Of a DNA stretch of 64,000 nucleotides, positions 11,508-24,454 are shown piece after piece. The stretch spans positions 19,004,501 to 19,068,500 of the forward strand of contig CM061098.1 in NCBI GenBank assembly GCA_030770545.1, read 5' to 3'. Under the pieces are notes generated by a model. The model saw nothing but the letters and a program-made list of their open reading frames with translations, was not told the origin of the DNA and made no database searches. This stretch comes from Macropodus opercularis (taxonomy: Eukaryota > Chordata > Actinopteri > Anabantiformes > Osphronemidae). The stretch's first letter is position 1; every line of letters starts with the position of its first letter. The translations under genes and the position numbers were made by a program.

Positions 11508-14500
11508 GAGAGTCATTGCCCTGTTTTAAAATCCACCTCCTCTAGTTCCAGGAATCACTTCCCTTTGACAGCTACGGCTCAAAGACGGCTGAGAGGTTCT
11601 GGACAGGCTGATGGCGACCGGCAGCAGCTGAGCCACGACATCACCCTGCTTTGCATGGGGCTAGAATACGTTACAAGAAAGCTCCAATGTTTGTTTTATT
11701 GTTTGGTTATTGATTTAGCTGGAACACACACACACAACACACACACTATTTACACATAAGTCACATAAAACACAGCTCCAAGTAATGTGTTCCAGCCTGA
11801 AAGTCACCAGCACCGTGTTAAACTCAACGTGTGTCAGCTTAATCGTTCCATAACTGCTGCTCATCACATTTTGTCCCGTGATGCTACTTTCAACGCGTGT
11901 CAGCTTTACTGTGCAGGGTTTTAAAGGTGTGAGCGAGGCCTTGGTCCGGCTGGGTTTCTACCCGACCTCCTCTCTTCCTGTCTGTTTCACCTGTCCCCAC
12001 CCTTCCGCCAGCCGTGCTCTGCTGATATCAGATCCAGGAGCAGTTCACTGGATGGTGATTTGTTCGCCTGGTGCTGAGGCCTCTGCAGCGTATTGTGTAA
12101 ATACTACCTGCTTATTCACGTTATTCATATCAGTGTTTGGTTTTTGGTCACTGTGCTGTTTCCTCGTGTGGGACTGTTTGTGACTGCAGGGCGCTGGTGC
12201 TCACCTTTGTACTGACTGATCCAGAGGATTTCTCCCTGAAATGCGGGAGATTCCAGAGAACTTTACATTTCTGTGCAGTGTTGTGACGCGTCTTCAGTTA
12301 GTGGTCGTCTCTTTGTATGAGGGGCAGCAGTGGACGTGAAACAGTGGGCAAGCCGATGACCGGCTTACCGACGTCACCAGGCGACATCAGCCACGTCTAC
12401 AGCCGCTGTTGACGCGTGCAGTCTCGCCTGCTGTGGTTTTATTTTGTCTTGTGAAATATTTATTGCTGTCATCCAGTAATTTAAAAAAGAGAAGCATCTT
12501 GGAAAACTACATATCAGTTCAACATTTGACATAGTCTGGCACAAAGTGCTGACAGCAGAGATGCATGACTCATAGATGCAATAACACATATTAGCACAAA
12601 ACTTTAAACTATAAACTATATGCTATAAATATATTATTGTGCTGATTATCATGTGGACAACACCCTCAATCAGCAGTGCAATTACTGGATGAGTATCTGA
12701 CAGACTGCTTACTTAATGAATTAATCTGTCATCTCAACGGTACAGGTGACTCCATATTAACAGGTTTTTGTCTGGACGCTGATTTCATGTGCGTTATGCA
12801 TCTAAGATGATGAGCTAAGCTTTTGTCGAGGAAGTGAACTGGTGGCTCTGCAGCTGAACTAAAGAGAAGTTAAAGAGGCTGAACTGACAGAGCTGGTGAA
12901 ATGTCTGCAATGGCTCCAGTTCTGCTCAGTGCCTCCTCTTTTTCTCAAGCACACACTCTGACTGTTGCTTCCATTTCACGGCGTCCTCTTCACGCCCAGA
13001 AAGGCCAACTGAAGCCGCAACAGAAGCTCTGCTGTGATTTCTGTTTGTCAGAAAGGTGATTCTTCATTCTTCTACTTATTTACTACTGAGGTCACAGTGA
13101 ATGCTGGAATTCTACTGGAAAACAAAGATCAGCTCAAGACCCCTGACAGGAAGGTCTAAAACCCTACGCACACTATCACACAAGTTGTAAACAGTTTGTG
13201 ACTGCAGTTTAGTTACACGTGAATGTTTAGCGCAGTAATAAAAGTTGAATAAACTGTAATAGTATTTAATTTAAACCGTACACCTTCATAATCAAGAAAT
13301 GAAACTTGTTTTGCATAAAGGAGAAGAGCAAAGAGCTTCTACATTTAGGAACCACAGGAACCACAGTGTTCGACCTGTTACATTGAGCAAGTGACATGAC
13401 TAAAGAAAGGCATGAAGATGTGTGTGTGAGCAGAAAAGCTGCTTTACTCCAGCTCCATCAAATCCAAGCCTGCTCTTGTAACGTCAACTCGTCTGGACAT
13501 GCTTCTGTTCTCCTTCACGGCCAGACTCCAAACTGACTTCACAAGAAGATAATAATCGTAAAACAAAACGTGTTCAGTTCTGAGTGTCTGCTGGTTAAAA
13601 CTAGTAAACAACCATTTTATAACCTGTGACAGCAGATAAACAGGCAAAAGAGAGATTCAGACATTTACGCGACTCAGGTGCAGTTGTGTTGGAGTACATG
13701 TGCTCCACGAGCAGGAGTCCACATAACAAAGTGGTAAACAACAATACTGTCGCTCAGTCCAAGGATGAAGAAGCTGATAAAAACTTTTTATTGGAATGTG
13801 ATGCACAGAACAACAGGCGGCCGACATTCCCAGACCAAGGACCCAGAGGGGCCAGATGAAATTCCTGGATGGGGTGAGGACCTAAAGTACAAGGCTTCAA
13901 CTCGCACCAAGCCTTGGTAGTGTTTAGTGAGATGCCCAGGGGGTGATGTCCACCGGCTTTTATTGCTTCAGCTGGGTTTTCTGAGTTTCATGACATGGCC
14001 GCTGGGTCTCATTAGGACAAAGAGGGTCTCATGTGGGAAGACGTGGAAGTACATTCACTAATGATGTCCAAGTATTTTGTGTTAATGGACGTGGATCAGG
14101 ACGTACAGCAGTCATCCACTCATCTTGGGGTTAGTAGTTAAACCTCGACTCATCTCATTTCTATGTCCATGTGTCCTTGGGCAGGTTGCTTCCGCTGGGT
14201 TAGGATCGTTGGGCTTTCTCCTCGGGTGATTGGCCGAAAGCATTTCCCTGCTCTTTTCAATGTCCAGTATGACCAGAAAGAACCGTGTGTTTTGTGCTAC
14301 ACTAGGCGTCTGCTTAGATACATGGAGGACATCACAGCAACATAACTGCACTGTTGCAGAGATTTGGTAGAAAGTATAAAATATGTGAACAAGTTCCCTT
14401 AGACGTCTGTGGATGAGTCTAAAGGCCACGTGCAAGTTATATATTTGATCATTTCATGTTGAAAGATTGGAGCTTTGTGTTGTTTTCTCTAGTGTTGGAC

Positions 14501-15475
14501 ATTTTCATTGAATATTAAAAACATCACTAATTCACATTACCAGATGTTGGAATAAAGCCGTGGTTGATATAAAATGGTGCCTGTTAAGGGTAAGTACTGA
14601 AGTCCACTGTCAGCGTTGCTGAAACCCTTATCTCCTTCGCACAGAGCCTTTCTCTTCACCAGGACGATGACTCTACGAGTCACAGATTTCATTAGGGACA
14701 GACAAGCCTCTCGGAAAATATCACAATAATGAGAAATTCAAATAAACGCAGTGAAGGAAAAAGTCGATAGTCTGAAGATGTGAGGTAGTGGAAGAGAGTC
14801 ACAGCTGCATTCACACGAGGTCATTTATTAAGCCCACAGCAACATTCAGAGGGTAACTGCAAATCTCATTTTCTAAGCATCTCATAAGTAGCAGCGCAAC
14901 CACGCTCACTTATCATCGCGTCTTGTGCTTTCTTCCTTTGTTTTCACTCTTTCTCTGCTAGTTTCAGTAATTACCAAGGCCGCTGGCTTTATTCTTTAGC
15001 TGTCTCCTGTCAGCCGCCACTGTGTGCTTAATGAGCAGCAAAACGAGAAAGCCGTGTCATTGTGGAGTTCACAGAAATAAAACTTTTCATAATGTCTCAT
15101 GAGCAATGTTTGCCCCTGCATCAATTGATTTAAATGTCCAATATGAAAACGAACAGTCACCTATGCCACTTCCATGTAACGGTCACCGGCCTGCTGGGGT
15201 CAGTGGAGGCACCCTCCATGGCATTTAGACACACAAACCACTCACTGCTACAGTCAACCTGCATGTCTGTGGAAAAGGCCGTCAGTCACATCACAGATTC
15301 CAGGGAAAGTCAGTTTAATAACGGCTCTAATTGGGATCATTCGAGTTCTTCATCATACTGGGCCAGGAAGGACGTCTTTCTAGGCTTCAGGTAAACCAGG
15401 AGGCTTTCCTGAGCTGCTCAGGTTCTTTCTTCCAGACATTGCCATTGCTCTGCGGTGTAATGTAGTATTATGCCA
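11508..15475. other. slc7a11 upstream/intergenic DNA; no gene recognised
   Basis: No frame shows a family signature, and none combines splice borders with coding character. The 77-107 residue frames near 13626 and 14112 have no recognisable domain. A short CA-rich patch lies near 11726-11748. Promoter elements of slc7a11 other than the ARE candidate could lie in the first few hundred bases but are not identifiable. Confidence 0.45.
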
Positions 15476-15479
15476 TGAT

Positions 15480-16560
15480 GTCCAGTGAGCCATTGTTAGT
15501 CAGTCTGAAACTGGAAGGGCCACAGGATTGTAACTTGGTCGTTCTCGTTGGGGGTTGTAATCTATTTTGACCTAGATACCTTCAGCCCATAATCAGCTCA
15601 GATGACGCTGTGGCGCTACGTGGTTTAGCATTCCAGGTACGCGCTGCTTGCTAGCACCTTGCATCCCGCTGTGTGCTGGCTTTCAGTCCAGCTTTGCTGA
15701 GCCATTGGTAGGGTTTTTCAATGTGGCAGTGATACATTTTGCTGTACAGATGAGGTTGATTCTTCCATGATGGCTCCTCCTCGGACCACCCCCCTTGGAT
15801 AGTACCTCTGATGCTAGTCCCCTACCTCATTTTTTCAGCCTCATTGTGTTGATTTGGGATGAAATCATTCATGCATTGCTAGAATCTTCCTGGTCTTGAT
15901 GCCAGTGGCCTCTACCTCCTCTTTGGGCCAACATACGTATATAGCAGGGCATCTGTTAATCAGGAGGGCACAGGTGTTGATAGCCTGCACCTTGTTCTTC
16001 CCATTTAGCTGGTTTTTCAGGACTTGTCTTAACAAAGAGATAAAGGCACATATCTGACTGTTGCTTCTTTCTTTGTGGTGTCTTTTTGGTTCTGATGGGC
16101 CAGTGAGTTCTCCAGGTTCTTGTCTCTTACATGGCCCTCAGTTGTAACTACGTTCTCTCTCTCTCTTAGTATGATTCTTCAGTCTGAATGACTTTAATGT
16201 CGTAGCTGAAGATCCTTGTGACGTGGATCAGGGAATTGATGTCATGTTTACTCCTGGCATACAGCTTGATGTCAGTTTATAGATACATACTGATGTGAGT
16301 TCATGACCAAGGCTCTTAGAGTCTTTTTGACCTTGTATAGTTCCAAGCATTTAGAGGTCCGTGTGTGAACAGGTTGATTTGTCTGCTGTCTGGTATTTTG
16401 CCCCTTTAGTGTTTCTACCAATTCTGTTCTGCCCCAATCATGTACTGAGCCTTTTTAGCTTGGCTGTTGTGATACTGTACCTGAGAGCAGCCTCCATGTT
16501 AGCCAGAGGCAGGTGATCGAGTGGTAGTTGGACAGAGGCTCCCTTAATGGGGTTGTTTAG
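15480..16560 (-). mobile_element. LINE with restriction-like endonuclease (R2/R4-type), decayed pol fragment
   Basis: Reading the minus strand gives broken frames with short blocks typical of the C-terminal half of an early-branching non-LTR polymerase: a segment ending YDIKVIQTEE near 16185, then INTCALLINRCPAIYV near 15955 and WPKEEVEATGIKTRKILAM near 15890. A YQWLSKAGLK-like block lies near 15700. Similar family members continue into the endonuclease seen at 42925 and 45602. Stops and frameshifts are frequent, so this is a fossil. The family assignment comes from general resemblance. Confidence 0.55.
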
Positions 16561-16564
16561 GATC

Positions 16565-17733
16565 AGGACTGTAAACCAGTGGTTCTCATCCATTAACCTG
16601 AGATGTTAATCTATCAAACAACTGAACCTGTTGCTGAGTTAATTGCTTCAACTTATTCAACGTTTCAAGTCTTCCACCACAATCAGCAGGCAGGAATTTC
16701 CTATTTTTATAACCTTTGGTCCCATCTATGAGGTCACAGGGGTTAACCATGCAGGTGGAATGTTTGAGTAGTGGGTTGCTTTAATGTAATATTTATAGGA
16801 CATTTTGTGGATTTTAAAGTTGTGTTGACTGCAAATATATTGATTGATTTTACATTTAATATATTTGTGTTGGGCAGAAAACAGGGGAGTTCACCTGAGG
16901 GAATACTGGAACATCCCAGAGGGTATATAAGAGCCAGCAGTTGGGGAACAGAACCTAGCTACCCTATTGGTTGCAGTTTTGTAAACAGTAGCATTTTGTA
17001 GCATGCTAATGGTGACTGGTACACAAAAGAAGCCGTTTAAAGCCTGTGATGAAGATGTGGAGGAGAGAAGTGAAGCTCTTAGCATTACATTCAGACTGGT
17101 GTGACTGGCCTCAGGGCATTTTAGAATAAGAGACGAGGCATAACGGTCTGACAGCTTTCTCTCTCCTTCTTTCTTTTTCTTCTTCTTGTGTTGCTACAGG
17201 AGATGCACACACACACAAATGCACATAAAATCCTGACTGTGGATGCCAGGTTTGCAAGTAGCAATGTTTTACATCGCTTTTGCCAACGTATAATTACTTC
17301 CAGCACAAAGCATTTAGAGCAATGCAGTGCTTGCTGGGAGGAGGTTCGGGTGGGTGGTTAGAAATGATAAAACCAAGACTAGTTTCTACGTTTATGTAAC
17401 TTACCAACACTGCACTGCAAAAAAATGCTGAAAACTGTGCTACTAATTCAAAAATGAGAAAAAGAAGTGAGCGAAGAGCACAAATTCTAATAATTGGTAT
17501 TACACCACCTGAGAGGACGTAACAATTACATTTGTGATTCAACAATTAACAATTATCAATGACAACTGTCTATAATGTGTTTGTTGGTTGGGAGGTGGAG
17601 AGTTTTATGATTAGCGTTAGTGGTTTAGACTTCAACTGTTGTCCAAGGTAGTTTACAGCAGCAGGGTCACGTCTGTTTAGAAGCAGAGAAGGTGGTGACG
17701 ATAGCAGCTAAGCTAATTCACAACAGTTACAAC
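16565..17733. other. Intergenic DNA; nothing recognised
   Basis: Short open frames at 16771-17001 and 17294-17545 have low-complexity or hydrophobic composition with no motif. No RNA gene or clear repeat border is visible. Confidence 0.4.
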
Positions 17734-17735
17734 TA

Positions 17736-17991
17736 CAGCACTGTGCAAATGTTTTAGGCAGGTGTGAAAAAGTAAGTGATAAACATTTATTTCCATAAAT
17801 GAACCAAATGCAGTGAATGAACAGCAGAGAATCTAAATCCCATCAGTATTTGCTGTCACCACCCTTTGCCTTCAAACAGCAGCAGATCTTCCAGGTTCAC
17901 TTGTTCACAGTGTTTGAAGGAACTTGGTTGTGGGTTGTTCCAACATCTAGAGAACTAACCACAGATCTTCTGTGGATGGAGGGTTTCTACA
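17736..17991 (+). mobile_element. Tc1/mariner-like transposon terminal fragment
   Basis: A TA dinucleotide (17734-17735) is followed by a terminus beginning CAGCACTGTGCAAATG, which resembles the end of a widespread fish Tc1/mariner group. The following block, read on the minus strand, looks like the decayed C-terminal end of a transposase. The other end is missing, replaced by an L2 tail at 17992. Not functional. Confidence 0.5.
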
Positions 17992-18095
17992 TTCAATTCA
18001 ATTCAACTTTATTTATATAGCGCCAATTCACAACATCAGTTATCTCAAGGCACAGAAAGGTTTAAGACCTGACACAACTAAACCCAACAACCCAA
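17992..18095 (-). repeat. L2 LINE 3' tail
   Basis: ATTCAATTCAATTCAACTTT, a GCGCCAATTCACAACATCAG block and the CCTTGAGATAACTG complement define the L2 3' terminus in reverse orientation. Only about 100 bp of the element is present. It directly abuts the Tc1-like fragment. Confidence 0.8.
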
Positions 18096-18239
18096 GCAGT
18101 GATTGGATGCAAAGCCTGGGGGACGGACTGAAGGTCTGTACAGATATAAACGCTAACCTGCAGCCTGCTCGTTCTCTTCCCCTCTCTCTTCCTGCCCCGC
18201 TCTTCCCTTTGGCTTCCCCTCTTCCTCTCCTCCTGCCCA

Positions 18240-18480
18240 GCATCTTCCTATAACGATCTCCTCCCGGACCTTCTGCCATTCGTTCCTATCCGGGAACATG
18301 GAGAGATGTGTGAATTCACCCTCCACGGTTTGGTGCAGGGGGTGGGAGGGGTTGGCCATGATGGACGACAGTTTCGCCCGCGTCCTTCTATCGGCCACCA
18401 CCTCGATGGACTCCAGTGGGCAGCCCAGGACAGAGCCAGCTTTCTTTACCAGTTTGTTCAGTCTGTTTCTGTCTCTTTTA
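18240..18480 (-). mobile_element. LINE reverse-transcriptase ORF, C-terminal fragment
   Basis: The minus strand encodes VLGCPLDSIEVVADRRTRAK followed by a stretch with SHPLHQTVEGEF. This resembles the region after the RT domain in a common fish LINE group, where a conserved LGCPLDSxEVV block is followed by a short basic tail. The exact clade is uncertain. Only about 80 residues survive. Confidence 0.5.
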
Positions 18481-18499
18481 GTTTAGAGCCAGAGTGAGC

Positions 18500-19085
18500 T
18501 GCCAGTGATGTGAAGAAGGTGTGAAAGTAAGAGGGGTCATCGACATTGGGACACACAAGCTATGCAAAATTCAATTTTTTGTATTAAAATATTAATTATT
18601 ATAGTTCTTCCTTCTGGGTCTATAATTGTATTTTTATGGATTTGGATGAAGTTTTTATTATTGTTTGTCATAATGGCGACCCCTCTTTTTTTAGAGTTGG
18701 AACAAGTTAGCATGTGGGAACTCAGGTGAGGCTAAATTTTAGTCTAGGTTTTGGGGAGTGTGGGTTTCTTGTAGTAATGTCTGCTTGCAAAGTGATGAGG
18801 TGGTTTAATACTTTGACTATTTTTCCCTTCTTATTGATTCCACGCACAATCCAGGTGACAACCCTCAGTGACGTCATAACTGCTCTGCTTCGTGTGAATT
18901 ATATGTGTGTTTCCTTTTTTTCTTTTATCATCGTGGTGTATTTGTCCTCTTCCTCCTGTAACAGGCATTTCAGTGGCTCACAGATATCACCACCTATTCC
19001 TTTCCTATTCAACATATTCTCTATTTCTTGTTTAGCCTTTTGTTTAGCTTTTCCCTTGTTTTAAGGATGTTGCTCTCCTCCTACA
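18500..19085. other. AT-rich intergenic DNA; nothing recognised
   Basis: T-rich sequence with a hydrophobic accidental frame at 18714-19064. No domain, RNA gene or repeat border was identified. Confidence 0.4.
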
Positions 19086-19089
19086 GCCA

Positions 19090-20560
19090 ACAATAACTTC
19101 TCTGGTGGAAGTCTTTCACCAGCACATAGTCACTGATATGGATCTCATGAAGTGGCTTATCGCCTGGAACTGGAAGGGCGGCTTTCACTTGTTGTCTGAT
19201 GAGCGAGTTGTGGACAAACAGAGACAGTAATACAACATATCACACATATACAGCATTTGACCAGATGTTCTCTTTCTACTGCTTCACCGCTGGCCGGGTG
19301 GTAGGCACAGTGTTTTCCAACATCTATGTCGAGAAAGTTTCCTAAAGCTGTGATCACTTCGTTAGCGAAATGACTGCCATTAACGAGTGGCGGTCCCCAT
19401 CGGGGAACTATTCTTTGGTTAGGATTTTGGCTACTGTTTGTGCATCCTGATGTTTTGTAGGGAAAAGCTTCCCCACATTGTGTGGCAAACAGATGGGTCT
19501 CCCATCAGCACACTCCCAGGTCTTGGATCGAGCATCATAGATGCATCCAGATGAGCACCAGAGGGTCTTATCATGGTCAGAAGCAAAAGATTGCATGTCC
19601 ATGAGGGACAAAGAAGGAGTAGTAAGCTGAGAAGCCATGAGGAATGTTAAGACAATCGCCCCATGAGCTGCTGCCTTTGCAGCTGCATCAGCTGAAGCCT
19701 TCCCCTGAGACACGGGATCAGAAGAACTGTGAGCAGAGCATTTGCACACAGCAACTCGAGCTGGTAAGAGAATGGCTTCCAGTAAGGCTGCAACCTGAGG
19801 ATGATTCAGGATCGGCTTGCCATCAACACAGAGGAATGTCCGATGCCGCCCCAACTCCAAGAGCATAGCATGAGTCAGTGTAGATGTTGACACACTTACC
19901 TGATGCTATTTTACAGGCTTCTGGTCAATGCAAGTGTTGAGGCAAAGTGACAGCATAGCCCACTCTGTTGATGCCATGTCTCTCTCTAGAGGCAGACCCA
20001 TCCACAAAAAGCTCAAGATCAGGGTTAGGAAAGGGATGTCACATAAATCAGGTCTGGGGGTGCAGGTGATGGCCACACAATTGTGGGGGTTACCAGCATT
20101 GGGAAGAAGCATCAAAGGATTAAGGATGTTACACCGTTGTATGGTGACATCAACAAAGACAAGTGTGATAGCAGAGACAACTCTGTTGACTACTGTTGTT
20201 GCTCCAAAAGAATGAAATACACTGCATGAGGAACAAGAGCCGTGACATCAGAATAGCCTACAATGTCTCTAAAGGCAATAAGAGCTTTCTCTGCTGCTGC
20301 TGCTGCTCTAATGGAACGTGGGAATCCGTGTGCAACTGGATCAAGAAACGCAGTTTTAGAGTTTGGGATGGATGTTAAAGCCTGAATTCTTTTTGGTGAA
20401 AGTTGTTTGCTCTGAGGTGTGATAACGTGCCCCAGAAATTTGACTTGTTGCTAAACTGCAGTTTGGATAAGCTAGCTTTATGGCCATGCTGCCAGATGTT
20501 TGATTGTTTTTTTGATATTGCTGTTGCGTGGGTGCGGCTATGAGCACGTCATCTACATAT
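19090..20560 (-). mobile_element. Endogenous retrovirus-type pol remnant (RT end, RNase H, integrase)
   Basis: On the minus strand, blocks appear in retroviral pol order. There is a thumb/connection-like segment (about 20560-20200), an RNase H start with the FVDGSAS motif near 20005, a YTDS block near 19875 and a C-terminal RNase H region, then a linker and integrase-like sequence with a YHPASGEAVER block near 19285. The longest open piece is 161 codons (19408-19893). Frames are interrupted by several stops and shifts, no LTRs were found next to it, and gag and env are absent. It resembles gamma/epsilon-type retroviral pol more than Ty3/gypsy, but the class is tentative. It is an inert fossil. 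Confidence 0.6.
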
Positions 20561-20689
20561 TGAACAAGTGCAGAGAGTGAGAGATGCTAAGCTGTCCCTG
20601 AGAGCAGTGTTGTAGATGGTGGGGGATTCACAATAGCCCTGGCAGAGGCTGAGATGACTCTGCCATTGTTGGCTGTATGTCTGAGGGAA

Positions 20690-20970
20690 ACGAGCTGGAC
20701 TACAGGTCAGTCATCATGGACGTCCATCGTGGACTTTGCTTCTCACTGCGTCAGACAGTGGAGGCTCTGAGCAGCTCTTTCAGTGGAGACTGATCCACCC
20801 CCAGACCAGGAAGCAGCAGTACCGCAGATCCATCATTCCCACTGTTAGACTCCACAATCAGCCAGTCTAACAGCCCCACCCTGTATATTTTGTAAAATTA
20901 ACTTTTTGCACATCCTGAATTTCCCCAACGTGGGATCAATAAAGGATTATCTTACCTTATCTTATTTTTC
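20690..20970 (+). mobile_element. LINE 3' end with (TTATC)n-like tail
   Basis: A decayed coding end is followed by GAATTTCCCCAACGTGGGAT and CAATAAAGGATTATC, then repeats of a CTTAT-type unit. This polyadenylation-like terminus followed by a short tandem tail is typical of a fish LINE group. It is strongly 5' truncated. Confidence 0.5.
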
Positions 20971-21065
20971 CTTGTTTGATGTTAGTCAATGAGTACCACC
21001 ACTGACTTCTGTCAGTCTGGTATGTACCTTGTTCTTCTTTCTTGCTAAATTGTTGTCAGTCTATG

Positions 21066-23176
21066 TTCAATTCAATTCAACTTTATTTATATAGCGCCAA
21101 TTCACAACATCAGTTATCTCAAGGCACTTTACAAGTAAGGTTTTAAGACCTTACACAACTAAACCCAACAATTCCCACATAGAGCAGCTTTTAATTGTAG
21201 CCAATCAATAAATTATACATTTAAATAGCAACAGTGGAGGAAAAACTCCCTCTCTAACGAGGAAGAAACCTCCAGCAGACCCAGGCTCAGTGTGGGCGGC
21301 CATCTGCCTTGACCGGTTGGGGTGAGGGGATAGAGAAGAGAGAAAACAACAACAACAACAACAAAACAAGCAGCAACAGACTCAGGCAGGATGGTTGGAC
21401 CAGCAACTGAACACTGGAGACACACGACTCTGAGTCTGACGATACCTGGAGATGAGAATAGAGAGAGACAGAAAGAGAGAAACACAACTAGGAGAGAACA
21501 GAGACAAAGTTAGTCACATGTGGACATGGAGGCATGTTAGTGGATGGAATAGATAGAAAACCAGAGGAGCTCAGTGAATGAAGGAGGTTCCAGCATCTAA
21601 GCCTGTAGCAGCTGAACTAAGAGATGGATCAGAGAAACCAGAACCATCTGGAACCATCAGCTTTGTCAGAAAGGAAGGTTTCAGCCTAGTTTTAAAGCAG
21701 AGAGGGCGTCTGCTGCTAGAACCTGAACTGGAAGCTGGTTCCACATAGAGGAGCTTGGAGCTAATAGCTCTGCCTCCCGTTCTACAGGTAGAAACTCTAG
21801 GAACCACCAGTAGACCAGCTCTGAGAAGCAAGGTTCTGTTGGAGCAGAAGGAGCCATGAGGTCTAAGACCAGATGGAGCTTTATTATGAAGAGCTTTGTA
21901 GGTGAGGAGAAGAATTTTGAATTCTATCCTAGATTTGACAGGGAGCCAATGCAGAGAAGCTAATGTAGGAGAAATGTGATCTCTCTTCCTAAGTCCAGTC
22001 AGACTCTGCTGCAGCATTTTGAATTAACTGGAGGCTTTTCAAAGAGTTATTGGGACAAACTATGAGTAGCGAGTTACAGTAGTCAAGCCTAGAGGTAACA
22101 AATGCATGGATTAATTTTTCAGCATCACTCTGTGAGAGGATGCTCCTAACTTTAGCAATATTCCTCAGGTGGAAGTAGGCAGTTCTAGAGATTTCTTTAA
22201 TATATGGTGTAAAGGACAGATCTTGGTCGACAATGACACCAAGGTTCCTGACAGTAGAACTTGAAGCTAACGTTATGTCATCCAGAGAAACAATCTGATT
22301 CAATAATGAGTCTCTGTGGTTTTAGCACCAATTATAATAACCTCAGTTTGATCTGAATTTAGTTGTAGAAAGTTATGGGACATCCAGGATTTGATATCAT
22401 TTAAACAAGTTTGAAGTTTGACTAATTGGTTTGTTTCCTCTGGTTTCATGGACAAATATAACTGAGTATCATCTGCATAGCAGTGGAAATTTATAGAATG
22501 TTTTCTAATAATATTACCAAGGGGAGACATGTAAAGACTGAAAAGTATTGGACCAAGCACAGAACCCTGTGGAACAACAAAGCTAATTATTGTGCGGATG
22601 GAAGATTGATCATGAACATGAACAAATTGGAATCTGTTCAACAGATAAGACTTAAACCATCCCAGTGCTTTGCCTTTAATCCAACTATATTTCAGTCTCT
22701 GTATGTTGTGATCTATTGTATCAAATGCTGAACTAAGATCTAACAGGACAAGGACAGAAACTAGACCATTGTCTAAAGCTGTGAGAAGATCATTAGTGAC
22801 TCTAATCAGAGCTGGTTCTGTCTGTGATGGATCTGAATCCTGACTGGAAATATTCATCCAGGTTATTTCTACACAGGTGGTCACATAGTTGTTTAGCTAC
22901 AGTTTTTTCCAGAATGTTAGAAATAAAGGGCAGATTAGATGTTGGCCTATAGTTTCTAGTTCTCTAGGGTCAGTGTAGGTTTATTCAGTAAAGGTTTGAC
23001 CACAGCAACATTAAAGCCTGTGGTACGTAGCCTGTAAACAGAGACTGGTTGGTTTGATTTAATATGGACGTGCTGATTAATGGAAAAACGTCTTTGAGTA
23101 ATCTAGTTGGGACTGAGTCTAAGAGACAAGTAGCTGATTTAGCTGAGTTAATTATTGAAGTTAACTCAGTCTGATC
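21066..23176 (-). mobile_element. L2-clade LINE, 5'-truncated copy with most of RT
   Basis: In the minus direction the element covers, in order, an upstream palm segment (22985-23197), the RT core (22300-22884) with LLDLSSAFDTIDH and the YADD box near 22470-22490, the thumb (21989-22303), and the C-terminal part (21571-22017) with LASLHWLPVKSRIEFKILLL. It ends in a 3' UTR and a TTGAATTGAA tail at 21066. Frames are shifted between segments and the endonuclease and ORF1 are absent, so it cannot move alone. It closely resembles the copy at 36127, implying related source elements. Confidence 0.9.
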
Positions 23177-23420
23177 TATGTGCGAGTGCGACCTCACTGA
23201 GAACCCCAGCGATCAAAAACCCATGCAACAATTCAATCTGCGATCAGACAGAACCCCTCTTCGTTCAACAAAGGAGGATTGCACACAAATCCCAGCTGAA
23301 TGAACTCACAGCAAGGCAGAGGCAAAACTCTAGATGTGTGAATTTGCCCTCGCAGGCACAAAGCAGACTGGTGAAAGACTTAAACTGGAAGTTCAGGAAT
23401 CATCTAAATTAAAAATTGTA
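23177..23420 (+). other. Unrecognised open segment next to L2 copy
   Basis: About 75 codons stay open on the plus strand up to a stop at 23410-23412, with glutamine-rich text (HKSQLNELTARQRQNS) and a basic end (RLVKDLNWKFRNHLN). The start falls inside the antisense L2, so the frame is not a complete gene. It may be a fragment of another retroelement. Function unknown. Confidence 0.25.
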
Positions 23421-24450
23421 CTACTGGTGTTGTTTAAGGTATTAGAAACTTAGAAGTTAAGATAATAACCTTTGCCTTTGAGTATAATCAGGTATCAAGC
23501 CAGTAAAAGCATTAAATAATTAATATACTTAGTTTTAAATTCTTGTTCAGTTATAATTTGAGACAATTGGTTTTCGGTCCATGTCAGGGCTTGTAAATAA
23601 ATCCAGGGTTGTACTTATGGATTCCTAAACCTTTAGTTGTGCACATTGAATCTGTGTACAGTATTTGTTAGCAAGGACTAATAAATGCCAGGATAAAATA
23701 TCTACCTAGAGTCAGGAGTGTGTCTGGCCCTTGGTCAAGCCATGCACTTACTCTCCTCCTCCAGCTTTTGTGTCTGCCGTTTTTGTTATTGAAAACCTTT
23801 GTTTAGTACCAAGAGACACCAGCCAGCATTAGGTACTACTACAGACTATAATACCCATCAGCCCCTGCCCTCCTGGTCAGGAGGGGGACAGTGGCCAGGC
23901 CTCCATAGCTCCTGTGGTCCATACTCCTCCTTCTCAGTAGGTGTGGATGAGGTGGAGCCGACGCACATGAAGCCCAGAGACAGACAAAGGCCATGACAGG
24001 TGAATGTCTCTCTGAACGGAGTCAGAAGGCCGGACTGTCATCACCAATACTGATGTCACAAGTCCAATAAGTGAACATTTGCTTCATAGACATGAATTCA
24101 ATCATTCTGTCCTCCCCTCAACTCTCTCTAACCAGCACAAGTACTCTGGTGATGGAGGAGGTTAGACTCCCCGGTGTCAGAGGGTGCAGCTGAAGCTCCA
24201 GCTTGTTCCTCAGGGTTCAGCTGTACTTTTTGTCACCACTCTGTTTTGTCGCGTACCTGCATACGTTTGTCTGGCTTTTGTCTGCAGAGGTTGTGCGAGA
24301 GTCCTTGCTTCATCTGCATTACTCTCCAGATAAACGTGGTCCCTCGCTACATATTTTGAATCAATGTTTTACAGTTTTTAACAGAGAGCGAGTCACAAAG
24401 AGGTTGGGTTGACATATGATGCAGATCCGAGCTGCTTGACAGCACAGCAA
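23421..24450. other. Intergenic DNA; nothing recognised
   Basis: No domain-bearing frame or clear repeat border. Two overlapping cysteine-rich short frames at 24174-24412 have no family resemblance. Confidence 0.4.
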
Positions 24451-24454
24451 ACCC

